Below are positions 1-6,240 of a stretch of DNA of 13,105 bases, piece after piece. The stretch comes from an uncultured Lachnospiraceae bacterium. Its GTDB lineage: Bacteria; Bacillota; Clostridia; Lachnospirales; Lachnospiraceae. A model generated the notes under the pieces. That model searched no databases, was not told the DNA's origin, and saw nothing but the letters and a program-made list of their open reading frames with translations. The position numbers and the translations under genes were made by a program. How positions within the stretch are numbered: position 1 is the first letter of the stretch; every line of letters begins with the position of its first letter. Where the stretch lies: the NCBI GenBank assembly GCA_910577065.1, contig CAJTLD010000047.1, positions 1-13,105 on the forward strand. Reading direction: 5' to 3'.

Positions 1-856
1 ACGCACCCAGCCCGTCTGTGCCCGACTGCTCCGTAATTTCTTCCGCAAGCTCGCTGACCGACTGCTTAATCCGCGCCGCCTCTTCCGTTTTCATCTCGCC
101 GCGGTAATGCGCATACAGCTGATCCGCATCCGCCTGTATCCTCTTTAGCCCGGCCGCTTTTTGTTTGGCAGACAAAATCAGTTCCGACGCCGGGTACAGT
201 TCCATAGCGTCTAAATTTTCAATGGAACGCTGGCTTTCCACGTCAAAGCTGCGCAGCGAATCAATCTCGTCGCCCCAAAATTCCACCCGGTACGGATTTT
301 CCTCGGTCAGCGGGAAAATGTCCAAAATCCCGCCCCGGACCGCGAACTGCCCGGCCGATTCCACCTGGTACGCCGGCTCGTAACCGATCTCCACCAGTTC
401 TTTTTTCAACCGATCCAAATCCACGGCGTCCCCCACGCGGTAGGTTTTCACCGCCTCCAAAAACCGCTCCGGCTTCTGAAGGCGGTTCATCAGCGCGTCG
501 TACGTCGTGACAAGCGCAACCGGTTTTTTCTCCGCTATGGTCTTAAGAGCCAAAATCCGCTCCCTTGTCAGCACGTTTCCGCGCAGATCCGACTGGTAAA
601 ACAAAATATCCTTTGCCGGATAATAAACCGTATCCGGATCATAAAAACGGTATTCTTCGTACAGTTCACGCGCCTTTTGCTCATTAAAAGTGACAATGAT
701 CTTATATTTAAAATCATTGCCCAATCCATACGTCAGATGCGGTTTTTGCGAATCAATACATCCGGAAACCATCCTCAAACCCGGTTTTGCCCGAAGCTGC
801 GCCCGAAGCTTTTCCAGCTCCTCCATAGCGCGCAGCGGCTCTAAAAATGCTCTCAT
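1..856 (-). CDS. mfd: Transcription-repair coupling factor Mfd, N-terminal part (cut by window edge)
   Basis: Mfd is a DNA translocase that removes RNA polymerase stalled at lesions and recruits UvrA. Only the first 285 residues are present; the family is usually about 1,150 residues, so the RNA polymerase-binding, helicase and translocation modules lie outside the window. What is seen is the UvrB-like N-terminal region: a segment ending in TYDAL (about 118-122) and the conserved FAVRGGILDIFP stretch at 171-182, followed by YRVEFWGDEIDSLRSFD at 189-205, typical of the Mfd/UvrB fold. The start is the ATG at 854-856, preceded by GGGAG about 5 nt upstream. One base separates it from the pth stop codon, so translation is probably coupled to pth. 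The pth-mfd order is common in Firmicutes. Identity is secure despite truncation. Confidence 0.95.
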   Translation of the reverse strand, partial: MRAFLEPLRAMEELEKLRAQLRAKPGLRMVSGCIDSQKPHLTYGLGNDFKYKIIVTFNEQKARELYEEYRFYDPDTVYYPAKDILFYQSDLRGNVLTRERILALKTIAEKKPVALVTTYDALMNRLQKPERFLEAVKTYRVGDAVDLDRLKKELVEIGYEPAYQVESAGQFAVRGGILDIFPLTEENPYRVEFWGDEIDSLRSFDVESQRSIENLDAMELYPASELILSAKQKAAGLKRIQADADQLYAHYRGEMKTEEAARIKQSVSELAEEITEQSGTDGLGA

Positions 857-857
857 A

Positions 858-1433
858 TTACTCCCGATTCTTCCTGTTAAACTCGTTCATGGCGCGATCA
901 ATCCCGCCGTTTACCACATATCCAGCCGCCGTTACGGCATCGGCAACCGCCCCGTCAATCAGCCTGCGTTCCGCCTGTGAAAAACGGCCCAGCACATAAT
1001 CCGCCAAATCCCATCCGGCAGGCTTTTCTCCCACGCCGATTTTGATCCGCGCAAACGCGTCGCTGCCGGTTCTCGCAATAATGTTTTTGATACCGTTATG
1101 CCCCCCGGCGCTCCCTTTTGCCCGGATCCGGATATTCCCGCAGGCCAGGCTGATATCGTCGTATGCCACCAGAAGATGCCCGGCTGCATTCAGCTTATAA
1201 TACGCCAGAATTTCCGCGACGCTTTCCCCGCTTAAATTCATATAGGTCTGCGGCTTTACCAGAAGCGCTTTGACGCCTTCCACCGTCCCGATCCCGCAGA
1301 CGGCTTTGTGTTTTCTGATATTCATATTTATATTGTATTGTTCCGCCAGCGCGTCAATGACATCAAATCCGACATTGTGGCGGGTATTGACATACTTTTT
1401 GTCAGGATTCCCGAGTCCCGCAATAATATACAT
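858..1433 (-). CDS. pth: Peptidyl-tRNA hydrolase
   Basis: Cytoplasmic Pth cleaves the ester bond of peptidyl-tRNAs that drop off the ribosome, recycling tRNA. At 191 residues it has the usual length. Motifs seen: GLGNP at 6-10 with the conserved Asn9; NTRHNVGF at 16-23 with catalytic His19; KPQTYMNLSG at 60-69; the YDD acidic pair at 91-93; and GSAGGHNG at 108-115. The chosen start is the ATG at 1431-1433 because MYIIAGLGNP is where the family normally begins and a perfect AGGAGG lies at 1438-1443. A second in-frame ATG at 1488-1490 also has a strong SD and would add 19 residues (see the separate entry). It is first gene of a pth-mfd unit behind the promoter at 1525-1553. In B. subtilis the equivalent gene is spoVC. 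Confidence 0.96.
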   Translation of the reverse strand: MYIIAGLGNPDKKYVNTRHNVGFDVIDALAEQYNINMNIRKHKAVCGIGTVEGVKALLVKPQTYMNLSGESVAEILAYYKLNAAGHLLVAYDDISLACGNIRIRAKGSAGGHNGIKNIIARTGSDAFARIKIGVGEKPAGWDLADYVLGRFSQAERRLIDGAVADAVTAAGYVVNGGIDRAMNEFNRKNRE

Positions 1434-1502
1434 GATTCCTCCTGCCGCTTCCGTATCCTTCTTCTTCCACATTACCTGTAAAAATCCCATCAAAACACCT
1501 CC
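1434..1502 (-). promoter_or_regulatory. Two ribosome binding sites with in-frame starts for pth
   Basis: Reading the minus strand, GGAGGTG (1496-1502) stands 5 nt before an ATG at 1488-1490. This opens the same frame as pth without a stop and would add an N-terminal extension beginning MGFLQVMWKKK. A second site, AGGAGG at 1438-1443, serves the canonical ATG at 1431-1433. The inferred transcription start near 1518 lies upstream of both, so both would be present on the mRNA. Either could be the main start; I favour the canonical one from family length. Confidence 0.55.
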
Positions 1503-1524
1503 GGACGTTTGCAAACTGCCCTAT

Positions 1525-1553
1525 ATTTTAGCGCAGATCGGGGGATTTGTAAA
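1525..1553 (-). promoter_or_regulatory. Sigma-A type promoter of pth-mfd
   Basis: On the minus strand, -35 TTTACA (1548-1553), a spacer of exactly 17 nt and -10 TAAAAT (1525-1530). Transcription would begin near 1518, just downstream of the spoVG terminator. A perfect 10-bp palindrome, GTTTGCAAAC at 1507-1516, lies immediately after the predicted start and could be an operator or just part of the leader. Confidence 0.75.
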
Positions 1554-1557
1554 TGAT

Positions 1558-1592
1558 AAAAAACCCTTTCGCCTGCCATTCAGACGAAAGGG
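1558..1592 (-). terminator. Rho-independent terminator after spoVG
   Basis: The minus-strand transcript folds CCCTTTCG with CGAAAGGG, and the pairing continues inward (TCTG with CAGG, one G-U) to a 12-bp stem with loop AATGG. It is followed by a run of six T (A at 1558-1563 on the plus strand). It lies 7 nt past the spoVG stop and separates the glgC-glgD-spoVG unit from the pth promoter. Confidence 0.9.
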
Positions 1593-1599
1593 CTTCTTT

Positions 1600-1875
1600 T
1601 TAGTTGTAATACTCCATGGCAAGAACCTCAGCCCGATATTTCTCCAATATCAAATCCTGTATCCTGTCCCTGGTATCTGAATTGATTGGATGTGCAATAT
1701 CCCGATACTCCCCATCCACCGCTTTGCGGCTGGGCATTGCAATAAACAATCCTTTCTCACCTTCAATTACTTTAATATCATGTACCACAAATTCTCCGTC
1801 AATAGTAATGGATACGACAGCTTTCATCTTGCCTGTTTTTTCAACTCTCCGGATTCTTACGTCCGTAATCTGCAT
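1600..1875 (-). CDS. spoVG: Septation/sporulation regulator SpoVG
   Basis: SpoVG homologues are small nucleic-acid-binding regulators, linked to asymmetric septation in Bacillus and to virulence or envelope gene control in other Firmicutes and spirochaetes. The 91-residue product matches the family length. Diagnostic segments are MQITDVRIRR at 1-10, GLFIAMPSRK at 42-51 and DIAHPINSDTR at 59-69, ending in a charged helix. The start is the ATG at 1873-1875, preceded by GGGGGAG with about 5 nt spacing; a longer in-frame ORF to 1926 would add 17 residues that do not resemble the family. It lies 54 bp after glgD, probably as third gene of that operon. I saw no convincing promoter of its own, although a weak one inside the glgD end cannot be excluded. 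Confidence 0.95.
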   Translation of the reverse strand: MQITDVRIRRVEKTGKMKAVVSITIDGEFVVHDIKVIEGEKGLFIAMPSRKAVDGEYRDIAHPINSDTRDRIQDLILEKYRAEVLAMEYYN

Positions 1876-1929
1876 ATTCGCTCCCCCTTTCCCGCAGGAC
1901 GCTTCCAGGCTAAAAGCGCAGTTCATTAT

Positions 1930-3048
1930 TTACATTACATATCTGGCATTCTCTTCACAAACTACCTTTACTCCCTGATCCCCGCAATAATAGGTATTTG
2001 CACGTAATGTATTGCGGCTCTCCACGATGCAGTTTTCGATATGCGTATTGTCCCCAATATATACGTCGTTTAAAATAATAGAATTTTTTATTACGCAGTT
2101 TTTGCCGACAAAAGCTTTCTTAAACAGAATCGAATTTTCAATTTTGCTGTTTACAATACAGCCGCTGGCAACTAAGCTGTTGCGCACGTCAGAACCCGTA
2201 TTGTACTTCGCCGGAGGCAGATCGTCTACCTTTGTTGCGATCTTCGGTTCGTCACGGAAGAAGAACTTGCGCACTTCCGGTTTTAAGAAATCCATATTTG
2301 TCTCATAATAAGAATCAATAGACGCGATGTTGTTCCAGTAAGTTTTCAGCTTATAGCCGTATATCCGCTTTAAGTTCTTGTAGCGGATCAAAATATCGGA
2401 TACGAAATCATAGCGTTCCTCTTCTGCACAGCGCTCTAACATTTCTATCAGCTGGCGCCTGCGGATAATATAGATACCCGTAGATACCGTATTGGAATTT
2501 GCCATCATCGGCTTTTCTTCAAATTCTACAATCCTTGATTCTTCGTTCATGCGGACTACGCCGTAACGGCTGACATCCGTACCTGCCGGAAGATCCTTGC
2601 AAACAATTGTAATATCTGCTTTTTTATTGATATGGTAATCCAGTAATTCATTAAAATCAACTTTATATACGCAGTCCCCGCTGGTGATAATCACATACGG
2701 CTCATGGCGGCGCCTTAAGAAATCAATGTTCTGGTACATTGCATCCGCCGTCCCGCGGTACCACCAGTTATTCGAAGCGGTAACCGTAGGCGTAAACGTA
2801 TATAACCCGCCCTGTTTCCTTCCGAAATCCCACCACTTGGAGGAACTTAAGTGTTCGTTCAGGGATCTTGCGTTATATTGCGTCAAAACCGCAACCGTAT
2901 GGATGCGTGAGTTGCTCATATTGCTGAGCGCAAAATCAATACAGCGATAGCTTCCGCCGACCGGCATAGCTGAAACTGCCCTGCGGCTTGTCAGCTCCTG
3001 CATACGATTACTGTTGCCACCTGCCAGAATAATTCCTAATGCCTTCAT
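1930..3048 (-). CDS. glgD: GlgD, non-catalytic ADP-glucose pyrophosphorylase-like subunit
   Basis: GlgD is the partner subunit of GlgC in Firmicutes; in the Bacillus-type enzyme it modulates the GlgC/GlgD heterotetramer that makes ADP-glucose for glycogen. The 372-residue protein has the nucleotidyltransferase fold followed by a left-handed beta-helix C-terminus (isoleucine-rich hexapeptide pattern from about 285). The signature loop reads GGNSNRM (10-16) where GlgC has GGQGSRL, and the AKPAV motif is replaced by RRAVSAMP (22-29). This fits a subunit with little or no activity alone. Retained are SGDCVYKVDF (123-132, Asp125 kept, the His of GlgC changed to Cys), GTADAM (99-104) and a later FEEKP. 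The start ATG overlaps the glgC stop by 4 nt (ATGA), indicating coupled translation and balanced subunits. Confidence 0.93.
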   Translation of the reverse strand: MKALGIILAGGNSNRMQELTSRRAVSAMPVGGSYRCIDFALSNMSNSRIHTVAVLTQYNARSLNEHLSSSKWWDFGRKQGGLYTFTPTVTASNNWWYRGTADAMYQNIDFLRRRHEPYVIITSGDCVYKVDFNELLDYHINKKADITIVCKDLPAGTDVSRYGVVRMNEESRIVEFEEKPMMANSNTVSTGIYIIRRRQLIEMLERCAEEERYDFVSDILIRYKNLKRIYGYKLKTYWNNIASIDSYYETNMDFLKPEVRKFFFRDEPKIATKVDDLPPAKYNTGSDVRNSLVASGCIVNSKIENSILFKKAFVGKNCVIKNSIILNDVYIGDNTHIENCIVESRNTLRANTYYCGDQGVKVVCEENARYVM

Positions 3049-4319
3049 TTGCTTTCACCTGCCTTAATAATATATTCTCCTGAAGCAAGCAGGCCCTCCG
3101 GGTAATCCCCGTTTGCTGTTACGCCGGAAATAGCCGTATTCTTGCCGATTTTAACGTTTGATGGTATAAAGGAATTTTCTCCGATAGTAACAAGGCCAAA
3201 TGCATATACCTGGTCATTCAACTTGCTCGCCGCTTCTTCCCCGATGCCCATTTCAACTCCGTCGCCGATTTCACATTCTTCGGCAATGATTGCTTTGTTG
3301 ACGGTACAATTTCCGCCAATTTTCGTATCACGCATAATAATGGAATCTCTTACGACGGTTCCTGCGCCGATTACAACGCCTGCGCCGATTACGGAATTAT
3401 ACACTTCACCGTATATCTCCGTGCCTTCCCCAATGATACTTTTTTCAATAATCGAATCCGCGGAAACATATTGCGGCTCCACATTGTCCGTCCTGGTATA
3501 GATTTTCCAGTATTCTTCATATAAGTTAAATTCCGGAATCAAATCCACCAGTTCCATATTGGCCTCCCAGTAAGAGCCCAATGTTCCGACGTCTTTCCAG
3601 TAGCCGTTATACTCATAGGCGTACAGCGGCCTGCCGGCCTCGTGGCAGTACGGGATAATATGTTTGCCAAAGTCGCAGTTACTTTGATCTTTCATTGCGA
3701 TCAGCGCTTCTCTGAGCACCTTCCAGGTGAAGATATAGATACCCATAGACGCCAGGTTGCTTCTCGGATGCTCCGGCTTTTCTTCAAACTCCAGAATCTT
3801 TTTGTTCTCATCCGTAATTACAATGCCAAAGCGGCTGGCCTCCTCCATCGGCACCGGCATTGCCGCAATTGTAACGTCCGCATGGTTTTCCTTGTGGAAA
3901 TCCAGCATAACCTCATAGTCCATCTTATAAATGTGATCTCCGGACAGGATCAGCACATACTCCGGATTGTAACCGTCGATGTAGCCCAGATTCTGATAAA
4001 TAGCGTTCGCCGTCCCGGAATACCATTCGCTCCCGGCAATCTTTTCATACGGTGATAAAACGGTCACTCCTCCGTGGTTGCGGTCTAGATCCCACGGAAT
4101 ACCGATTCCGATATGGGAATTTAACCGAAGCGGCTGGTACTGCGTCAGTACGCCGACCGTATCCACACCCGAATTGATACAATTGCTCAGTGGAAAATCG
4201 ATAATACGGTACTTCCCCCCAAAAGCCACTGCTGGCTTTGCTACGTTGGATGTCAGTACCCCCAGCCTGCTTCCTTGTCCTCCTGCTAATAGCATAGCTA
4301 TCATTTCTTTACGAATCAT
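3045..4319 (-). CDS. glgC: Glucose-1-phosphate adenylyltransferase, catalytic subunit
   Basis: GlgC converts glucose-1-phosphate and ATP to ADP-glucose and pyrophosphate, the committed step of bacterial glycogen synthesis. The 424-residue product carries GGQGSRL (13-19), AKPAV (27-31), GTANAI (102-107), LSGDHIYKMDY (125-135, with the catalytic Asp128), FEEKP (178-182) and SMGIYIF (191-197). A C-terminal left-handed beta-helix rich in isoleucine repeats follows. The start is the ATG at 4317-4319: AGAGGTGA lies about 6 nt upstream, while the in-frame GTG three codons earlier falls inside that SD and is unlikely. It is first gene of glgC-glgD-spoVG, driven by the promoter at 4360-4389, and is divergent from murC. 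Family membership is certain; the allosteric effector cannot be told from sequence. Confidence 0.96.
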   Translation of the reverse strand: MIRKEMIAMLLAGGQGSRLGVLTSNVAKPAVAFGGKYRIIDFPLSNCINSGVDTVGVLTQYQPLRLNSHIGIGIPWDLDRNHGGVTVLSPYEKIAGSEWYSGTANAIYQNLGYIDGYNPEYVLILSGDHIYKMDYEVMLDFHKENHADVTIAAMPVPMEEASRFGIVITDENKKILEFEEKPEHPRSNLASMGIYIFTWKVLREALIAMKDQSNCDFGKHIIPYCHEAGRPLYAYEYNGYWKDVGTLGSYWEANMELVDLIPEFNLYEEYWKIYTRTDNVEPQYVSADSIIEKSIIGEGTEIYGEVYNSVIGAGVVIGAGTVVRDSIIMRDTKIGGNCTVNKAIIAEECEIGDGVEMGIGEEAASKLNDQVYAFGLVTIGENSFIPSNVKIGKNTAISGVTANGDYPEGLLASGEYIIKAGESK

Positions 4320-4357
4320 ATCACTCACCTCTCGTCAATTTTCAATATGTGATATGG

Positions 4358-4380
4358 GAATTATATCATACTTATAATTC
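4358..4380. repeat. Inverted repeat over the glgC -10 region (possible operator)
   Basis: GAATTAT (4358-4364) and ATAATTC (4374-4380) are perfect inverted arms separated by 9 bp. The repeat covers the -10 hexamer and most of the spacer of the glgC promoter. A repressor bound here would block transcription. The region is very AT-rich, so chance is possible. Confidence 0.4.
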
Positions 4381-4389
4381 TTTGTACAA
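4360..4389 (-). promoter_or_regulatory. Promoter of glgC-glgD-spoVG
   Basis: On the minus strand, -35 TTGTAC (4384-4389), an 18-nt spacer and a perfect -10 TATAAT (4360-4365). The transcript would start near 4353, giving a leader of about 33 nt to the glgC ATG, too short for a riboswitch. Between this promoter and murC (4390-4512) I see only AT-rich sequence without a gene. Confidence 0.75.
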
Positions 4390-4513
4390 CATTTTTAACA
4401 ACTGAAACCGCTTTTTTTGTTATTTTATGTAAATTTTAACGAAAAATTCAAGTTTACCACCGCAATTATTCAGTAATATTTTTTCCATAAGTTCCAAAAC
4501 CGGGATAAATTTC

Positions 4514-4544
4514 AAAAAAACCCCTTTCGGGATTTGCAAAAGGG
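4514..4544 (-). terminator. Minus-strand terminator between murC and glgC promoters
   Basis: The minus-strand transcript would pair CCCTTTTG with CGAAAGGG (8 bp including one G-U, loop CAAATCC) and run into seven T (A at 4514-4520). No minus-strand gene lies just upstream, so it would stop antisense transcription coming from murC before it enters the glgC promoter. On the plus strand the same hairpin has a C-A mismatch and no T tract. Confidence 0.65.
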
Positions 4545-4561
4545 AGCCGTACTGTTATAAT
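4533..4561 (+). promoter_or_regulatory. Extended -10 promoter of murC
   Basis: -35 TTTGCA (4533-4538), a 17-nt spacer and TATAAT (4556-4561) preceded by TG with one base between (TGTTATAAT). The start would be near 4568, giving a leader of about 45 nt. The -35 element lies within the minus-strand terminator hairpin at 4522-4544. Confidence 0.75.
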
Positions 4562-4612
4562 AATCAGTAACACAAAAACTACTAAAACAAAAAGAATGGG
4601 CAGGTAATCACT

Positions 4613-5995
4613 ATGTATCAAATCAATTTCAGACAGCCAATCCACATTCACTTTATCGGTATCGGCGGCATCAGTATGAGCGGGCTTGCCGAGATCCTCT
4701 TAGAAGAAGGCTTTACCATTTCCGGTTCCGATACAAAAGAATCGCCTCTTACGCGGCAGCTTTCCGAAAAAGGAATCCGCGTCTTTTACCCGCAGTCTGC
4801 CGCCAATATTATTCCCGGCACAGACGCCGTAGTCTACACGGCCGCTATCCACGGGGATAACCCTGAATTTGCCGCAGCCAAAGAAAAAGGGCTTCCCATG
4901 CTCTCCCGCGCCGAACTGTTAGGTCAGATTATGGACAATTACCCGGCTTCCGTCGCAGTCGCCGGCACGCACGGCAAAACAACCACCACCTCCATACTGA
5001 CGCAGATTTTGCTTGCGGCAAAAAGCGATCCTACCGTTTCCGTTGGAGGCATCCTAAAATCAATCGGCGGCAATATCAGGGTCGGACATTCCGATATCTT
5101 CCTGACGGAAGCCTGCGAGTATACCAACAGTTTTTTAAATTTCCGGCCGAAATACAGCATTATACTGAATATAGAAGAAGATCACCTTGACTTTTTCCAG
5201 GATCTTGAAGATATCCGCAAATCCTTCCATAAATTTGCGGCAAATACGCTTCCCGGGGGCTCTCTCATCATAAACGGTGAAATACCCGCTTACAGGGAAC
5301 TTACAAAAGGGCTTGATGTTTCCGTCGCCACATACGGCATGTCGGAAGAATTTGACTGCCATCCTGACAAGATTACATTTGATGAAACAGGATGCGCCTC
5401 CTTTACGGCCGTATACCGCGGACAGCCCGTAGTTTCTGTTTCCCTTTCCGTCCCCGGCGCCCATAACGCGTCCAATGCCTTAGCCGCCGTTGCAGCCGCT
5501 TTAAAACTTCGCATCCCTGCCGCCGCAATCCAAAAAGGCATAAAAGATTTTAAAGGCGCCGACCGCAGGTTCGAGTTGAAGGGCGTATTTGGGGATCAGG
5601 TCACCGTCGTTGACGACTATGCCCACCATCCCACCGAAATTACCGCCACCTTAACGGCAGCGGCCAATTATCCGCACAAACGGCTGATCTGCGTGTTCCA
5701 GCCGCATACGTATTCCAGGACGAAGGCTTTTCTCCCCGAATTTATACAGGCGCTGTCCCTCGCAGATATCATCGTACTGGCGGATATTTATGCCGCAAGG
5801 GAAACGGATACGTTAGGGATCAGTTCGCGCGATATTGAAAAAGGCTTAAAGGGACTGGGCCGGGAAGCCTTTTATTTCCCCTCTTTTTCGGAAATTGAAA
5901 AATTTTTGAAAAAAAAATGTATGCACGGCGACCTGTTGATAACCATGGGAGCCGGAGACGTTGTTAAAATTGGAGAAGACCTGCTTATGCACTAA
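4613..5995 (+). CDS. murC: UDP-N-acetylmuramate--L-alanine ligase
   Basis: MurC adds L-alanine to UDP-MurNAc using ATP, the first amino acid of the peptidoglycan stem peptide, in the cytoplasm. The 460-residue protein has all three Mur ligase domains: an N-terminal UDP-binding fold with HFIGIGGISMSGLA (13-26); the central ATPase with AGTHGKTTTT (117-126), EACEY (166-170) and LNIEEDHLDF (185-194); and the C-terminal domain with DDYAHHPTEI (334-343) and FQPHTYSRT (362-370). PGAHNASNA lies at 281-289. The start ATG has only a weak SD (GGCAGG about 8 nt upstream), but the protein begins at the family's usual place. It stands alone on its transcript, with DnaA boxes starting 2 bp after its stop. 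The Cys in EACEY, where many MurC proteins have Asp, is a lineage variant rather than a sign of inactivation. Confidence 0.97.
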   Translation: MYQINFRQPIHIHFIGIGGISMSGLAEILLEEGFTISGSDTKESPLTRQLSEKGIRVFYPQSAANIIPGTDAVVYTAAIHGDNPEFAAAKEKGLPMLSRAELLGQIMDNYPASVAVAGTHGKTTTTSILTQILLAAKSDPTVSVGGILKSIGGNIRVGHSDIFLTEACEYTNSFLNFRPKYSIILNIEEDHLDFFQDLEDIRKSFHKFAANTLPGGSLIINGEIPAYRELTKGLDVSVATYGMSEEFDCHPDKITFDETGCASFTAVYRGQPVVSVSLSVPGAHNASNALAAVAAALKLRIPAAAIQKGIKDFKGADRRFELKGVFGDQVTVVDDYAHHPTEITATLTAAANYPHKRLICVFQPHTYSRTKAFLPEFIQALSLADIIVLADIYAARETDTLGISSRDIEKGLKGLGREAFYFPSFSEIEKFLKKKCMHGDLLITMGAGDVVKIGEDLLMH

Positions 5996-5996
5996 G

Positions 5997-6014
5997 TTAT
6001 CCACATTATCCACA
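5997..6014 (+). promoter_or_regulatory. Tandem pair of perfect DnaA boxes (first pair)
   Basis: Two copies of TTATCCACA, at 5997-6005 and 6006-6014, abut head to tail with no spacer. They begin 2 bp after the murC stop codon. TTATCCACA matches the consensus DnaA-binding box perfectly. With the preceding G this forms a 19-bp unit repeated identically at 6107-6125. Confidence 0.8.
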
Positions 6015-6060
6015 TTTTAAGTGTTGTTTTATAAACATTTTCAATGTGGATTTTCTCTTC
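6008..6060 (+). terminator. Possible murC terminator built on a DnaA box
   Basis: ATCCACATT (6008-6016) and AATGTGGAT (6043-6051) are a perfect 9-bp inverted repeat. The 26-nt AT-rich loop contains a small inner stem (TGTT with AACA), and the T-rich tract TTTTCTCTTCT follows. This could end the murC transcript. The loop is long for a terminator, so confidence is moderate. Confidence 0.4.
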
Positions 6061-6107
6061 TCCTAAAGCCTTATGATCTTCCACGCATCCCGCATTTTTT
6101 AAGACTG

Positions 6108-6125
6108 TTATCCACATTATCCACA
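6108..6125 (+). promoter_or_regulatory. Tandem pair of perfect DnaA boxes (second pair)
   Basis: TTATCCACA at 6108-6116 and again at 6117-6125, abutting and in the same orientation as the first pair. They sit about 47 bp upstream of the -35 of the DnaD-like gene. A perfect 10-bp palindrome, ATTGCGCAAT (6126-6135), follows directly. Confidence 0.8.
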
Positions 6126-6171
6126 ATTGCGCAATCCATTGATTTTACTGGATTTATCGCAAAATTAACCC

Positions 6172-6200
6172 TTTTCAATTTCAGGAACCCATGCTATAAT
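6172..6200 (+). promoter_or_regulatory. Promoter of the DnaD-like/DnaI-like operon
   Basis: A perfect TATAAT at 6195-6200 with an extended TG (TGCTATAAT), a 17-nt spacer and a partial -35 TTTTCA at 6172-6177. The start would be near 6207, about 34 nt before the ATG at 6241. DnaA bound to the boxes at 6108-6125 would lie just upstream of RNA polymerase. Confidence 0.7.
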
Positions 6201-6240
6201 TTGGGAACAGAATCAGAAAGACAGAAAAGAGGGCGCTACA

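Noticed and set aside
1434..1514. TTG-started 27-residue extension of pth
   Set aside because: No ribosome binding site fits the TTG at 1512-1514, and the predicted transcription start is only a few bases upstream. The ATG at 1488-1490 is the only credible upstream alternative.
4466..4651. 61-codon minus-strand ORF with a hydrophobic, membrane-like segment between murC and glgC
   Set aside because: It has no ribosome binding site, overlaps the murC start on the other strand, contains the minus-strand terminator, and its hydrophobicity comes from T-rich DNA.
5996..6240. Chromosomal origin (oriC)
   Set aside because: DnaA boxes are present, but there is no dnaA or dnaN gene beside them and I see no clear unwinding element or DnaA-trio tract. 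A regulatory or titration site is the safer reading.
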